Positions 1-7,979 of a DNA stretch of 64,000 nucleotides are shown piece by piece. How positions within the stretch are numbered: the stretch's first letter is position 1; every line of letters begins with the position of its first letter. The translations under genes were made by a program, and so were the position numbers. Origin of the DNA: Candidatus Bacteroides merdavium (lineage in GTDB: Bacteria; Bacteroidota; Bacteroidia; Bacteroidales; Bacteroidaceae); the NCBI GenBank assembly GCA_019116805.1, contig DXAV01000056.1, positions 1 to 64,000 of the forward strand, read 5' to 3'. The notes under the pieces are model-generated. The model made no database searches and was not told the DNA's origin. It saw nothing but the letters and a program-made list of their open reading frames with translations.

Positions 1-180
1 TATTGCCTTGTTGCTATAGTGCAACATGACATGCAACTGGAACGGTCAACATATGAAGTTCTACAAATTCTAAGCATTTCTCTTACGGACAAAACATGCC
101 TTAAAGAACTGTTTGAGAAGACTAATTTCAACGATGTCAAAGAACTCAATTCTTCCCTTTTTCCGGGATTGTTTGATTAA
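1..180 (+). CDS. IS4-type transposase, C-terminal end (cut by window edge)
   Basis: An open frame of 59 codons enters from the left edge and stops at TAA 178-180. The translation begins YCLVAIVQHD and continues with the segments STYEVLQILSISLTDKT and KELFEKTNFNDVKEL. This matches, from memory, the extreme C-terminus of Bacteroidetes IS4-family DDE transposases of the DUF4372 type, which end in a hydrophobic YCLVAIV..L.L.RS.YE.LQIL segment followed by DKTP..ELF. The catalytic residues lie outside the window, so I cannot tell whether the element is intact. An inverted repeat that could be an IS end follows directly. Confidence 0.65.
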   Translation, partial: YCLVAIVQHDMQLERSTYEVLQILSISLTDKTCLKELFEKTNFNDVKELNSSLFPGLFD

Positions 181-282
181 TATTAATTTGTCCCGATTTT
201 AACGGGACACTAATGAGTCCATATGAAAAAAAAGACTATTTTTGCACAGGTGTTGGAGATTGTCATCAATCCTTTTAAATAA
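181..282 (+). mobile_element. Probable IS terminus with truncated transposase start
   Basis: After the transposase stop, GTCCCG (190-195) and CGGGAC (203-208) form an inverted repeat around ATTTTAA. The flanks ATTAATTT and ACTAAT extend the similarity, as expected if two insertion-sequence ends abut. ATG at 223 then opens a 19-codon frame, MKKKTIFAQVLEIVINPFK, which resembles the start of IS4-type transposases (K-T-I/V-F-A-Q...) and stops at TAA 280-282. This may be a relic of a second copy's left end. The alternative is a simple hairpin terminator with a chance short frame. No target-site duplication can be seen from one side. Confidence 0.3.
237..244 (+). promoter_or_regulatory. -7 promoter motif before GH20 gene
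   Basis: TATTTTTG fits the Bacteroides -7 consensus TAnnTTTG and lies 45 bp before the hexosaminidase ATG. It falls inside the presumed IS-end sequence, so the gene may be transcribed from an IS-borne outward promoter. No good -33 box is visible. Confidence 0.4.
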
Positions 283-288
283 TACATT

Positions 289-2142
289 ATGAAGAAAATC
301 TGTTTAGCAATCCGATGGAGTTTCTGCACGCTGTTATTGTGCCTCGTCGGATGTACCCCCAAGAAAGTTATGACAGGCGACTTTCACGTCATTCCCCTTC
401 CACAGGAAATTGTTGAAGAAAAAGAAGTATCCCCCTTTGTCATCAGCCCCTCCACTGCCATCTGTTATCCGGCAGGAAACGAAAAGATGGAGCGTACGGC
501 TCGCTTTTTGGCTTCGTATATACAGGAAATGTGCGGCTCGGAGCTGGAAGTCACCACTGCGCCTGGCAAGAACCAGATCCAACTGACACTGGACGAAAAC
601 ATCGCCAACAAAGAAGGTTATGAAATAGAGGTGAAAAAAGACGGTATTACCCTGAGAGGTGCAACAGAAGCCGCCGTGTTTTATGGCATACAGACTCTAC
701 ACAAAGCCCTGCCCATTACGGGAGGTGAAGCATTGGCTTCCCTGCCTGCCTGTACGGTGAAGGACTATCCGCGATTCGGCTACCGAGGCTTTATGGTGGA
801 CGTAGGCCGTCACTACTTCCCCGTCAGCTATCTGAAGGAAATCATCGACATGCTGGCCCTGCACAACATCAACTACTTTCACTGGCACCTGACCGAGGAC
901 CAGGGATGGCGCATCGAAATCAAGAAATATCCCAAACTGACAGAAATCGGTTCCTACCGCAAGGAAACCATTACCGCCCCCGGTTCGAAGGAATACGACG
1001 GTGTGCCCGTCAGCGGATTCTATACGCAGGAAGAAGCCCGGGAGATTGTACGCTATGCGGCCGAACGCTTCATTACGGTCATTCCTGAAATCGACATGCC
1101 GGGCCATATGATGGCGGCGTTGGCTTCTTATCCCGAACTGGGATGTACAGGCGGCCCTTACGAAATTCCGACTTGCTTCGGTGTGTTTGAAGAGGTGCTT
1201 TGCGGTGGCAATGAGCAGACGCTTCAGTTCGCCAAGGATGTGCTGACCGAAATTATGGACATTTTCCCCTCCGAATACATCCACATCGGCGGTGACGAAT
1301 GTCCCAAAGCCCGCTGGAAGGCATGTCCCAAGTGTCAGGCCAGGATTCGTGAACTAGGTTTGAAGTCCACTTCCGAACACACGAAGGAAAACCAGCTCCA
1401 GGCTTACTTTATGGGCGAAATGGAGAAGATTATCAACGCCCGCGGCCGCAAGATGATGGGTTGGGACGAGATACTGGAGGGCAATCCCACAAAGACATCC
1501 ACCGTCATGGCCTGGACAAGCCCGAAGGCTGGCATCAAGTCGGCACAACTACAGCACCAGACCATCATCTGCCCCATCACTCATCTGTATTTCAGCAATC
1601 CGGGTTATAACCGTCTGAGAGGGGTGGCAAGTGTGGCCCGCGTTTATAACTTCGAACCTGTGGCTGACGTACTGACACCCGAAGAGCGGCAGAACATCAT
1701 CGGTGCGCAAGGCTGCATCTGGACAGAGTGGACCAAGGACAGTGTGAAGATGGAGTGGCAGATGATGCCGCGCATTGCCGCCTTGAGCGAGCTGCAATGG
1801 ACGGAGCCCGGCAAGAAAGACCTGAACAGCTTCCTGAAACGTCTGCGCCACCAGTTGGATATCTATACCCTGAAAGGATATAATTACAAACAGGACATTG
1901 AAGAGGCAACCATCGAAATCAGTCCCGCTGCCGAGGGAGGGAAAACACTTGTCACACTGACTACGTTCGACCAGGCCCCCATGTACTATACCACCGATGG
2001 AAGTAACCCCACCACGGCTTCACAACGCTATGAAGCTCCCTTCACAGCAGAGCCTGCCACGTACATAAAAGCAATAGCCGTGCGCGACGGACAGGTAAGT
2101 GCAATAAGCGAAAAGAAAGTACCTGCCGAACAGGAGAACTGA
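289..2142 (+). CDS. Beta-N-acetylhexosaminidase, GH20 lipoprotein
   Basis: The 617-residue protein removes terminal beta-linked GlcNAc or GalNAc from glycans. It is probably exported and lipid-anchored, with an N-terminal hydrophobic stretch ending in lipobox LVGC (Cys22). A GH20b-like N-domain is followed by the TIM barrel (about residues 150-520). The catalytic pair Asp336-Glu337 lies in HIGGDECPKARWK, and the barrel also has YRGFMVDVGRHYF and HWHLTEDQGWRIEIKKYP. Residues about 545-615 contain MYYTTDGSNPTT, typical of the C-terminal chitobiase/hexosaminidase domain. No susC/susD pair is adjacent, so it is an orphan glycosidase. Length and motifs are complete. Confidence 0.95.
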   Translation: MKKICLAIRWSFCTLLLCLVGCTPKKVMTGDFHVIPLPQEIVEEKEVSPFVISPSTAICYPAGNEKMERTARFLASYIQEMCGSELEVTTAPGKNQIQLTLDENIANKEGYEIEVKKDGITLRGATEAAVFYGIQTLHKALPITGGEALASLPACTVKDYPRFGYRGFMVDVGRHYFPVSYLKEIIDMLALHNINYFHWHLTEDQGWRIEIKKYPKLTEIGSYRKETITAPGSKEYDGVPVSGFYTQEEAREIVRYAAERFITVIPEIDMPGHMMAALASYPELGCTGGPYEIPTCFGVFEEVLCGGNEQTLQFAKDVLTEIMDIFPSEYIHIGGDECPKARWKACPKCQARIRELGLKSTSEHTKENQLQAYFMGEMEKIINARGRKMMGWDEILEGNPTKTSTVMAWTSPKAGIKSAQLQHQTIICPITHLYFSNPGYNRLRGVASVARVYNFEPVADVLTPEERQNIIGAQGCIWTEWTKDSVKMEWQMMPRIAALSELQWTEPGKKDLNSFLKRLRHQLDIYTLKGYNYKQDIEEATIEISPAAEGGKTLVTLTTFDQAPMYYTTDGSNPTTASQRYEAPFTAEPATYIKAIAVRDGQVSAISEKKVPAEQEN

Positions 2143-2168
2143 GAATTCGTTCCCCCGAAAACCAGAAA

Positions 2169-2217
2169 GAGGGTGTACCAAAATGAGAGTTTGTTCTCTC
2201 TATTTTGATACACCCTC
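2169..2217. terminator. Bidirectional terminator hairpin
   Basis: GAGGGTGTACCAAAATGAGAG (2169-2189) pairs with 2196-2217 with one mismatch and one extra base, around a 6-nt loop. It sits between the convergent GH20 and GNAT genes and probably ends both transcripts. Confidence 0.75.
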
Positions 2218-2247
2218 CTCTGTTTTCTGTCGGGACAAGCCCCACAC

Positions 2248-3384
2248 TTACTTTATCTCCTTTACGAAAGCGCGGCGGCGTTTGTGCTGCTCGGTACGGA
2301 AGTATTCCCATTGCGCCTGCACCTTGCCGTTCTGTTCCAGCTCGGGATTACTTTCGGCATACTCAAAGCCCAGTTGCTGATAGACGGGGATGAGGTCAGA
2401 GAAGAGCAACGCATTGACTCCCTTATTCTGGTATTCGGGCTTCACGGCCACAAGCAGTAGGTCGAGCATTTTGGCGCGGCGTTTGAAGAACAAAGCCTTG
2501 AGCAGATAATACCAACCGAAAGGAAGCAGACGTCCGTGCGACTTCTGCAGAGCCTCGGAGAGCGAAGGCATGGAGATACCTACGGCCACCAACTTGTCGT
2601 CCGCATCGGTAATGAGTGTCACCATACGCAGGTCGAGGATGGGCAGGTACATCTTGACGTACTGGTCTATCTGCCGCTGCGTCAGGGCGGAGTAACCGTA
2701 GAGGGGCGTATAGGCCTCGTTGATGAGCTCGAAGATGGCCTGACCGTAGTCGCGGGCAATCTTTCGGCTTGAGGTGTATTTCTTGATTTTCAGATTATAC
2801 TTGCGCTGGATGAGGTCGGAGATGCGCTTGTGCTTGTCGGGGATGGCTTCGGGAACATAAATCTTATATTCCACCCAATCGGCATCCTTCGCGAAACCCA
2901 GCCGTTCAATATGTTGCGGATAGTAGGGATAGTTATAGATGGTGGCCATCGTACCCAGCTGGTCGAAACCTTCGACAAGCATGCCCTCAGCATCCATATC
3001 GGTGAACCCCAGTGGACCAGTGATGTGTGTCATGCCGCGTTCTTTGCCCCACTGCTCTACGGCGTGTATCAGGGCTTCGGAAACCTCAGTGTCGTCCGTG
3101 AAGTCAATCCAGCCAAAACGCACCTCCTTCTTGCCCCACGTTTCGTTGGCCCGGTTGTTGATGATGGCAGCCACGCGGCCCACGAGCTGTTCGTCCTTGT
3201 AGGCCAGGAAGTAGTCGGCTTCGCAAAACTCGAAAGCGGCGTTTTTCCGGCGGTTGAACGTGTTCAGCATGTCGTCATAGAGATCGGGCACGGAGTAAGG
3301 ATTTCCTTTGTATAGTTCATAGTTGAAGCGGATGAAACGCTTCAACTCCTGTTTTGTGGTAACTTTCTTGATTGTAACAGCCAT
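2248..3384 (-). CDS. GNAT-fold N-acetyltransferase-like protein
   Basis: This 378-residue cytosolic protein begins MAVTIKKVTTKQELKRFI and is a well-known Bacteroidetes conserved hypothetical related to GNAT acetyltransferases. The C-terminal part (LLLVAVKPEYQNKGVNALL, then VYQQLGFEYAESNPELEQN) carries the acetyl-CoA-binding Q/R-x-x-G-x-G/A pattern of the GNAT fold. The substrate is unknown. ATG 3384 is preferred because AAAGAGAAT lies directly upstream. A TTG eight codons further upstream falls within the -7 promoter motif TATCTTTG (minus strand), so it cannot be the start. It is a single-gene unit, convergent with the GH20 gene. Confidence 0.8.
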   Translation of the reverse strand: MAVTIKKVTTKQELKRFIRFNYELYKGNPYSVPDLYDDMLNTFNRRKNAAFEFCEADYFLAYKDEQLVGRVAAIINNRANETWGKKEVRFGWIDFTDDTEVSEALIHAVEQWGKERGMTHITGPLGFTDMDAEGMLVEGFDQLGTMATIYNYPYYPQHIERLGFAKDADWVEYKIYVPEAIPDKHKRISDLIQRKYNLKIKKYTSSRKIARDYGQAIFELINEAYTPLYGYSALTQRQIDQYVKMYLPILDLRMVTLITDADDKLVAVGISMPSLSEALQKSHGRLLPFGWYYLLKALFFKRRAKMLDLLLVAVKPEYQNKGVNALLFSDLIPVYQQLGFEYAESNPELEQNGKVQAQWEYFRTEQHKRRRAFVKEIK

Positions 3385-3493
3385 ATTCTCTTTATATTGT
3401 GCCTGCAAAGATAGTGAAAGGCGAGGGCAGAAGCAAATGAAAATAAAATTTTCATTTGGATTATGCCGAGCCGCCTCCTATCTTATGAAAAAA

Positions 3494-4486
3494 TTACAGG
3501 GAGTAGATAAGCCAAGCCGTATAGCCCACGTAGCAGGCCATGAGCAAGGCGCCCTCGATGCGCGTGATGGTACGCTTGCCGAAGAACACGCCGAACAGCC
3601 ACAATAGGATGCTGGAGCCGACCAGCACCAGCAGGTCGAGGTTGGTGATGCCCGTCAGATGCAGTGGCGTGATGGAGGCAGAACAGCCCAGTACGAAGAA
3701 GATGTTGAACAGGTTGCTGCCCACCACGTTGCCGATGGCAATCTCAGGATTCTTCTTCAACGCGGCCACGATGCTGGTGGCCAGTTCGGGCAGCGAGGTA
3801 CCACCGGCTACAAGTGTCAGGCCGATGACCGACTCGCTGACACCCAACGAACGGGCCACGCCGCTGGCGCCGTCCACAAACAGCTGCCCGCCCCAGATGA
3901 GCCCCGCCAGCCCACCCACGATGTAGAGCAGCGAGCGCCATAAGGGCATATCTTTTATCTCCGTTTCCTCTTCGATTGTGGGACCTACCCCTTCCTCATC
4001 CGAAGAAAGAGGCTGTGGAGCTTTCTTTGCGATGGCAAACGTATAACTTAGAAAGATAGCCATGAAGCAGAGCAGGATAAGCCCGTCGGTGATGCCAATG
4101 ACGTTCTCTGCTGCACGGTCCAGCAGCACATCATTTCCCAGTACCAGTAACGCGACGGAAGCCAGGATGCAGAGCGGTATTTCCTTAAGCAGCGTGTTGC
4201 GTTGTACTACGATGGGGGCGAACATGGCCGTGCAACCTACAATCATCAAAGCATTGAAAATGTTGCTGCCCACCACATTGCCTACCGCAATGTCGGCGCT
4301 ACCTTTCAGAGCCGACGACACGCTGACGGCCAGTTCGGGTGCCGACGTACCGAAAGCTACAATCGTCAGTCCGATGACAATATTAGGGATGTTAAACCGC
4401 TTGGCAAGGGCCGAAGCACCGTCCGTTAGCCCATTGGCCCCCAGCAGGATGAGAAGAAGGCCTCCGATAAGGAAAAGGATATTCAT
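3494..4486 (-). CDS. Calcium/sodium antiporter (CaCA family, YrbG-like)
   Basis: A 330-residue inner-membrane protein with about ten hydrophobic segments in two inverted halves. Each half carries the alpha-repeat that forms the ion pathway: IVAFGTSAPELAVSV near residue 42 and LVAGGTSLPELATSI near residue 230. Each is followed by AVGNVVGSNIFN or AIGNVVGSNLFN. A charged central loop (SSDEEGVGPTIEEETEIKD) separates the halves. The family exchanges Ca2+ for Na+ or H+. The gene stands alone with a minus-strand TATCTTTG motif (complement of 4516-4523) 30 bp before the ATG. Confidence 0.93.
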   Translation of the reverse strand: MNILFLIGGLLLILLGANGLTDGASALAKRFNIPNIVIGLTIVAFGTSAPELAVSVSSALKGSADIAVGNVVGSNIFNALMIVGCTAMFAPIVVQRNTLLKEIPLCILASVALLVLGNDVLLDRAAENVIGITDGLILLCFMAIFLSYTFAIAKKAPQPLSSDEEGVGPTIEEETEIKDMPLWRSLLYIVGGLAGLIWGGQLFVDGASGVARSLGVSESVIGLTLVAGGTSLPELATSIVAALKKNPEIAIGNVVGSNLFNIFFVLGCSASITPLHLTGITNLDLLVLVGSSILLWLFGVFFGKRTITRIEGALLMACYVGYTAWLIYSL

Positions 4487-4742
4487 AACCAGTCCATTAA
4501 AAAAGTTTCACGCTGCAAAGATAATGCAAGCCGAGAGAAGCGCAAAGCGAAAACAAAGTTTTTCAAGCTTTCGCTTGCGAGGTGCAGCCTGTCTTATCTA
4601 AAGATACAGAAAGACACGAATAGGGGCAAGTGGAAATAAGGTTTTTCCTGTGGATTCTGCCGAATGTTATTTTCTTGCGGATGGAACATTAATGGGAGAG
4701 GCAAGCAGGATAAGGCTTGCAGAGTTCTATCCCAAATAACAT

Positions 4743-4852
4743 AAGATACTATTTTATAATACACAAGATACCATCTTATACAATACAAGATGCCATCTCA
4801 TGTAGCATAAGATACTATCTTATGCGGTATAAGATGCCATCTCATGTAATAA
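4743..4852. repeat. Five tandem 22-bp palindromic units
   Basis: Units start at 4743, 4765, 4787, 4809 and 4831, an exact 22-bp period. Each begins AAGATRCYATYTYAT; the clearest copy contains AAGATACTATCTT, a perfect palindrome around one base. The last 8-9 bases of each unit vary. The array lies in a 540-bp gene-free stretch between the divergent antiporter and mscS genes. There is no repeat/spacer distinction, so it is not a CRISPR. The rest of 4487-5024 holds only promoter motifs. Confidence 0.85.
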
Positions 4853-4967
4853 AGGATTAAAGTTTACAAGAGCCAAGGTTATGGCTTCGTTTCCGGATGG
4901 ATGGTATAAATGACAAATACTTGACGGCGAATGAGTGGTATCATGCGAAAATTTCAGAAACATTTTG

Positions 4968-4975
4968 TATGTTTG
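4968..4975 (+). promoter_or_regulatory. Candidate -7 promoter motif for mscS gene
   Basis: TATGTTTG matches TAnnTTTG and lies 50 bp before the ATG at 5025. No convincing -33 box was seen. Confidence 0.35.
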
Positions 4976-5024
4976 AAGCCGTTTTGGAAGAAGGCAATAA
5001 TACACTATTAAGAAGAAGATTATT

Positions 5025-5096
5025 ATGGATATGAAAAAGATTCATCTGTTCTGCCTTTGCCTGTTGTTGTCAATACCTGCCGGCCTGTCTGCCTAG
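5025..5096 (+). pseudogene. Signal peptide of mscS gene, ended by an amber codon
   Basis: ATG 5025 opens a frame coding for MDMKKIHLFCLCLLLSIPAG plus LSA, a complete Sec signal peptide with an AxxLSA cleavage site. The next codon is TAG (5094-5096), and the same frame then continues without a break into the channel gene (VLDKVRNILG). A CAG codon (Gln, as in the usual ..LSAQ..) changed by C to T would explain this. It could be a real nonsense mutation, a suppressed codon or a base-call error. Confidence 0.7.
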
Positions 5097-6845
5097 GTGC
5101 TGGACAAAGTGCGGAACATATTAGGCACGGACAGCATGCCCGCCGCCACAGAAACAAAGGCTGACACTGATTCTGCAGCCTTGATTCGGATTCGTGAAGA
5201 GTTGTCTGCCGCTCGGCTGAACGAAGCTAACCTGCGAATGGAACTCGAGCAGATGAAGCTCGTAGCCTATGCCGCCGATTCGGTAAAGCTGGCCAAACAG
5301 AAGACACGCATCGATTCATTGCGCGCCGTTACGCAAGGCATGCCTGTCGTAGTCGATGAGGATACGCTGTTCTATCTCTATGCCAAGCGCGGAGGCCTCA
5401 CACCCCAGCAACGCGCCGAAAACGTGTCGCACGAGATAACGGTTTTGGGCAAACGCTTCAACCTGTGCCCCGACTCGGTTTACATCGAGAGTACCGACAT
5501 CGTGACCGACGTGATGTACAAGGACAAGGTCATCGTTTCCTTCACCGATCAGGACGGTTTGTGGGAGAGTTGTACACGCGACCAGCTGGCCGCCTCCAAA
5601 CGACAGATTATCGTAGAGAAGCTGAAGGTTATGAAAGAGGAACACGGTTTCCTGCAACTGTGCAAGAGCATCGCCTATTTCGTATTGGTATTGCTGGGGC
5701 AATTCCTGCTGTTCAAGCTCACCAACTGGCTCTTCCGCAAGCTGAAAGTACGCATCCTGCGACTGAGGAACACGCGGCTCAAGTCTTTCTCCATTCAGGA
5801 CTTTGAATTGCTGGACACACAGAAACAGGTAAAGTTGTTGGTATTTGTCGCCAACCTGTTCCGCTATGCTATCATGCTGCTTCAGTTACTGTTGACGGTA
5901 CCCCTGCTGTTCTCCATCTTCCCGCAGACCAAGGACCTGGCCTACCAGCTTTTCTCCTACATCTGGAACCCCGTGAAAAGCATCCTCTACGGCATCCTGG
6001 CCTATATTCCAAATCTCTTTACCATCTTCGTCATCTGTATGGCTATCAAGTATCTGGTACGGATGTTCCGCTATCTGGCGGATGAAGTGCAGTCCGAGCG
6101 GCTCAAGCTGAACGGTTTTTATCCCGACTGGGCCATGCCTACCTACCACATCATCCGTTTCCTGCTCTATGCCTTCATGATAGCTATGATTTATCCTTAT
6201 CTGCCCGGTTCGAACTCAGGCGTTTTTCAGGGCATATCGGTGTTTGTGGGCCTTATCGTGTCGCTCGGGTCGAGCACGGTCATCGGCAATATCATTGCAG
6301 GACTGGTCATTACCTACATGCGCCCCTTCAAGCTGGGCGACCGCATCCAGCTGAACGATACCACGGGTAATGTGGTGGAGAAGACGCCGCTGGTGACCCG
6401 CATCCGCACGCCGAAGAACGAAGTGGTGACCATTCCCAACTCGTTCATCATGTCCTCGCATACAGTGAATTTCAGCCAGTCGGCCCGGGAATACGGACTC
6501 ATCATCCATTCTGAGGTGACCATCGGTTACGATGTGCCTTGGCGTCTGGTGAACAAATTGCTGACCGAAGCGGCACTGAACACGCCGGGCGTGGTGGACG
6601 ATCCGCGGCCCTTTGTGCTTTCCACCTCACTGAGCGACTGGTATCCCGTTTATCAGGTGAACGCCTATATCAAGGATGCCGACAAGCTGGCAGAGATATA
6701 CTCGAATCTGCACCAGAACATCCAGGACCGCTTCAACGCTGAAGGAGTGGAAATCATGTCGCCTCACTATATGGCGATGCGCGACGGCAATGATCCTGCC
6801 ATGCCCAAGGACGACTTGAGCGGAAAGGGCAAGCAGCCGGAATGA
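5097..6845 (+). CDS. MscS-family mechanosensitive channel (leader separated by stop)
   Basis: A 582-residue open frame from GTG 5097, directly after the amber codon. An N-terminal periplasmic region (about 1-180) with a coiled-coil-like part (IRIREELSAARLNEANLRMELEQMK, in fragments) is followed by several membrane helices (about 185-205, 250-275, 295-320, 340-360). The MscS pore and beta domain (about 375-480) has GSSTVIGNIIAGLVITYMRP, FKLGDRIQLNDTTGNVVEK and TPKNEVVTIPNSFI. The family releases solutes under hypo-osmotic shock. Translation from GTG would need reinitiation and would give a protein without its signal peptide, so the gene may be impaired. It is monocistronic. Confidence 0.85.
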   Translation: MLDKVRNILGTDSMPAATETKADTDSAALIRIREELSAARLNEANLRMELEQMKLVAYAADSVKLAKQKTRIDSLRAVTQGMPVVVDEDTLFYLYAKRGGLTPQQRAENVSHEITVLGKRFNLCPDSVYIESTDIVTDVMYKDKVIVSFTDQDGLWESCTRDQLAASKRQIIVEKLKVMKEEHGFLQLCKSIAYFVLVLLGQFLLFKLTNWLFRKLKVRILRLRNTRLKSFSIQDFELLDTQKQVKLLVFVANLFRYAIMLLQLLLTVPLLFSIFPQTKDLAYQLFSYIWNPVKSILYGILAYIPNLFTIFVICMAIKYLVRMFRYLADEVQSERLKLNGFYPDWAMPTYHIIRFLLYAFMIAMIYPYLPGSNSGVFQGISVFVGLIVSLGSSTVIGNIIAGLVITYMRPFKLGDRIQLNDTTGNVVEKTPLVTRIRTPKNEVVTIPNSFIMSSHTVNFSQSAREYGLIIHSEVTIGYDVPWRLVNKLLTEAALNTPGVVDDPRPFVLSTSLSDWYPVYQVNAYIKDADKLAEIYSNLHQNIQDRFNAEGVEIMSPHYMAMRDGNDPAMPKDDLSGKGKQPE

Positions 6846-6864
6846 TAAAAATGATAAACATGTA

Positions 6865-6967
6865 GCACGCAGATAATGCAGATGGGCCAGATGACTACAG
6901 ATTTATCTTTTTCCTGTAACAAGGCTATTATCTGTGGTCATCTGGCCCATCTGCATTATCTGTGTGC
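6865..6967. terminator. Long inverted repeat between convergent genes
   Basis: Arms of 38 bp (6865-6902 and 6930-6967) match with only two mismatches, both tolerable as G-U in RNA, around a 27-base loop. The arm reads GCACGCAGATAATGCAGATG and onward. It is followed by CTTTTTCC on the plus strand. It lies between mscS (+) and the phosphoesterase gene (-) and may stop both transcripts. Its length and the AGATAATGCAGATGGGCCAGATGAC-like wording (given in part) also suggest a dispersed repeat. Confidence 0.75.
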
Positions 6968-6999
6968 CTTTTTCCGTTCCGGCACCTGTTCTCTGAGGA

Positions 7000-7938
7000 T
7001 TATTTGTTACGTGTCACTGTGTGCAACACTCGGCCCGTTTTGTCAATCATACGCAGCTCCAGTGTCTTGGGGGTGGCGGAAATGATGGAGAAGCCCGGTT
7101 CGGAGCTGCAATACACTGTTCCTTCGATAGGATTGACCTTACGGCTGAGCGAACCGCTGGAATTGGTCACATAATCAATGTCGCTTCCTTTGACCCGCAC
7201 ATGCTGGAAGTTATGAATGTGCCCGCAGACATACATGTCCACCTTATGGCGGCGCAGAATAGGATCTACACGCTGCTGCATGTTCTGACGTTCAATCTCA
7301 TCCTTCGGTGTTTCGGCATAAATGGGGTGGTGTCCTACAACAATCACCCAATCTTCTTTGGCAGCAGTCAATACACCGTCCAGCCATTGCAACTGGGCAT
7401 CGATATCCTGCTGGCAGGCATCGGGATACTTGTCGTTTTCCTGGCGATACTTGTCAATGAGGGGAGTAGTGTCCAGCCACACAATGCGTACGGTAGTACC
7501 CTCTTCATTGAAAGACTTGGTATAATAACGGGCAGGCATCTCCCAACGACGGCTCACACGAGCATAATCGAGCACAGCCTGCGTATTGCCGCGGTATTCA
7601 TGGTTACCACAAATGGGATACCAGTCTATCATCAGTTCGGGATGGCTGTAAATCAGTTCATAATTGGTCATCCACAGAGGATCGTCCACGGAACGGACTC
7701 CTTCGAAGTGGTGCACATCACCTGCGGCAATCACAAATTCCGGGCCTACTTCTTCGGCCATCTCACCCATCAGTTCGGCAATGGGCTTCTGGTCATAGTA
7801 ACCGTTACGTCCCAAGTCGTTGGCAACGTAAATGTTGAACTTGTCATCGTAAACAGAATAATCTATTTTGTTTTGGGCAATGGCCCACTGGCCCAACAGG
7901 GCCACAGTCAACAGCAGAAAAAATCTTCTCATATTCAT
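7000..7938 (-). CDS. Secreted calcineurin-like metallophosphoesterase
   Basis: A 312-residue exported protein with signal peptide MNMRRFFLLLTVALLGQWAIA before QN. The dimetal-site motifs appear in order: VANDLGRNGYYD (about 38), AGDVHHFEGV (about 71), GNHEYRG (about 112), VVGHHPIY (about 200) and CGHIHNFQHV (about 238). This layout resembles purple/tartrate-resistant acid phosphatases. It probably hydrolyses phosphomonoesters in the periplasm or at the surface. It lies 41 bp downstream of the TonB-dependent receptor gene on the same strand, which suggests that the product is released for, or from, a ligand taken up by that receptor. The exact substrate is not evident. Confidence 0.87.
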   Translation of the reverse strand: MNMRRFFLLLTVALLGQWAIAQNKIDYSVYDDKFNIYVANDLGRNGYYDQKPIAELMGEMAEEVGPEFVIAAGDVHHFEGVRSVDDPLWMTNYELIYSHPELMIDWYPICGNHEYRGNTQAVLDYARVSRRWEMPARYYTKSFNEEGTTVRIVWLDTTPLIDKYRQENDKYPDACQQDIDAQLQWLDGVLTAAKEDWVIVVGHHPIYAETPKDEIERQNMQQRVDPILRRHKVDMYVCGHIHNFQHVRVKGSDIDYVTNSSGSLSRKVNPIEGTVYCSSEPGFSIISATPKTLELRMIDKTGRVLHTVTRNK

Positions 7939-7979
7939 ATATCTCCTAATCTATTTATTATTTAAACATATTCCTCACA

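Noticed and set aside
4743-4852. Possible CRISPR array from regularly spaced repeats
   Set aside because: The period is only 22 bp with no constant repeat plus unique spacer, and no cas gene is in the window. The same applies to the other 22-bp arrays.
7021-7965. A 314-codon plus-strand frame opposite the phosphoesterase
   Set aside because: It mirrors the codons of the phosphoesterase gene, has no recognisable motif and no ribosome site.
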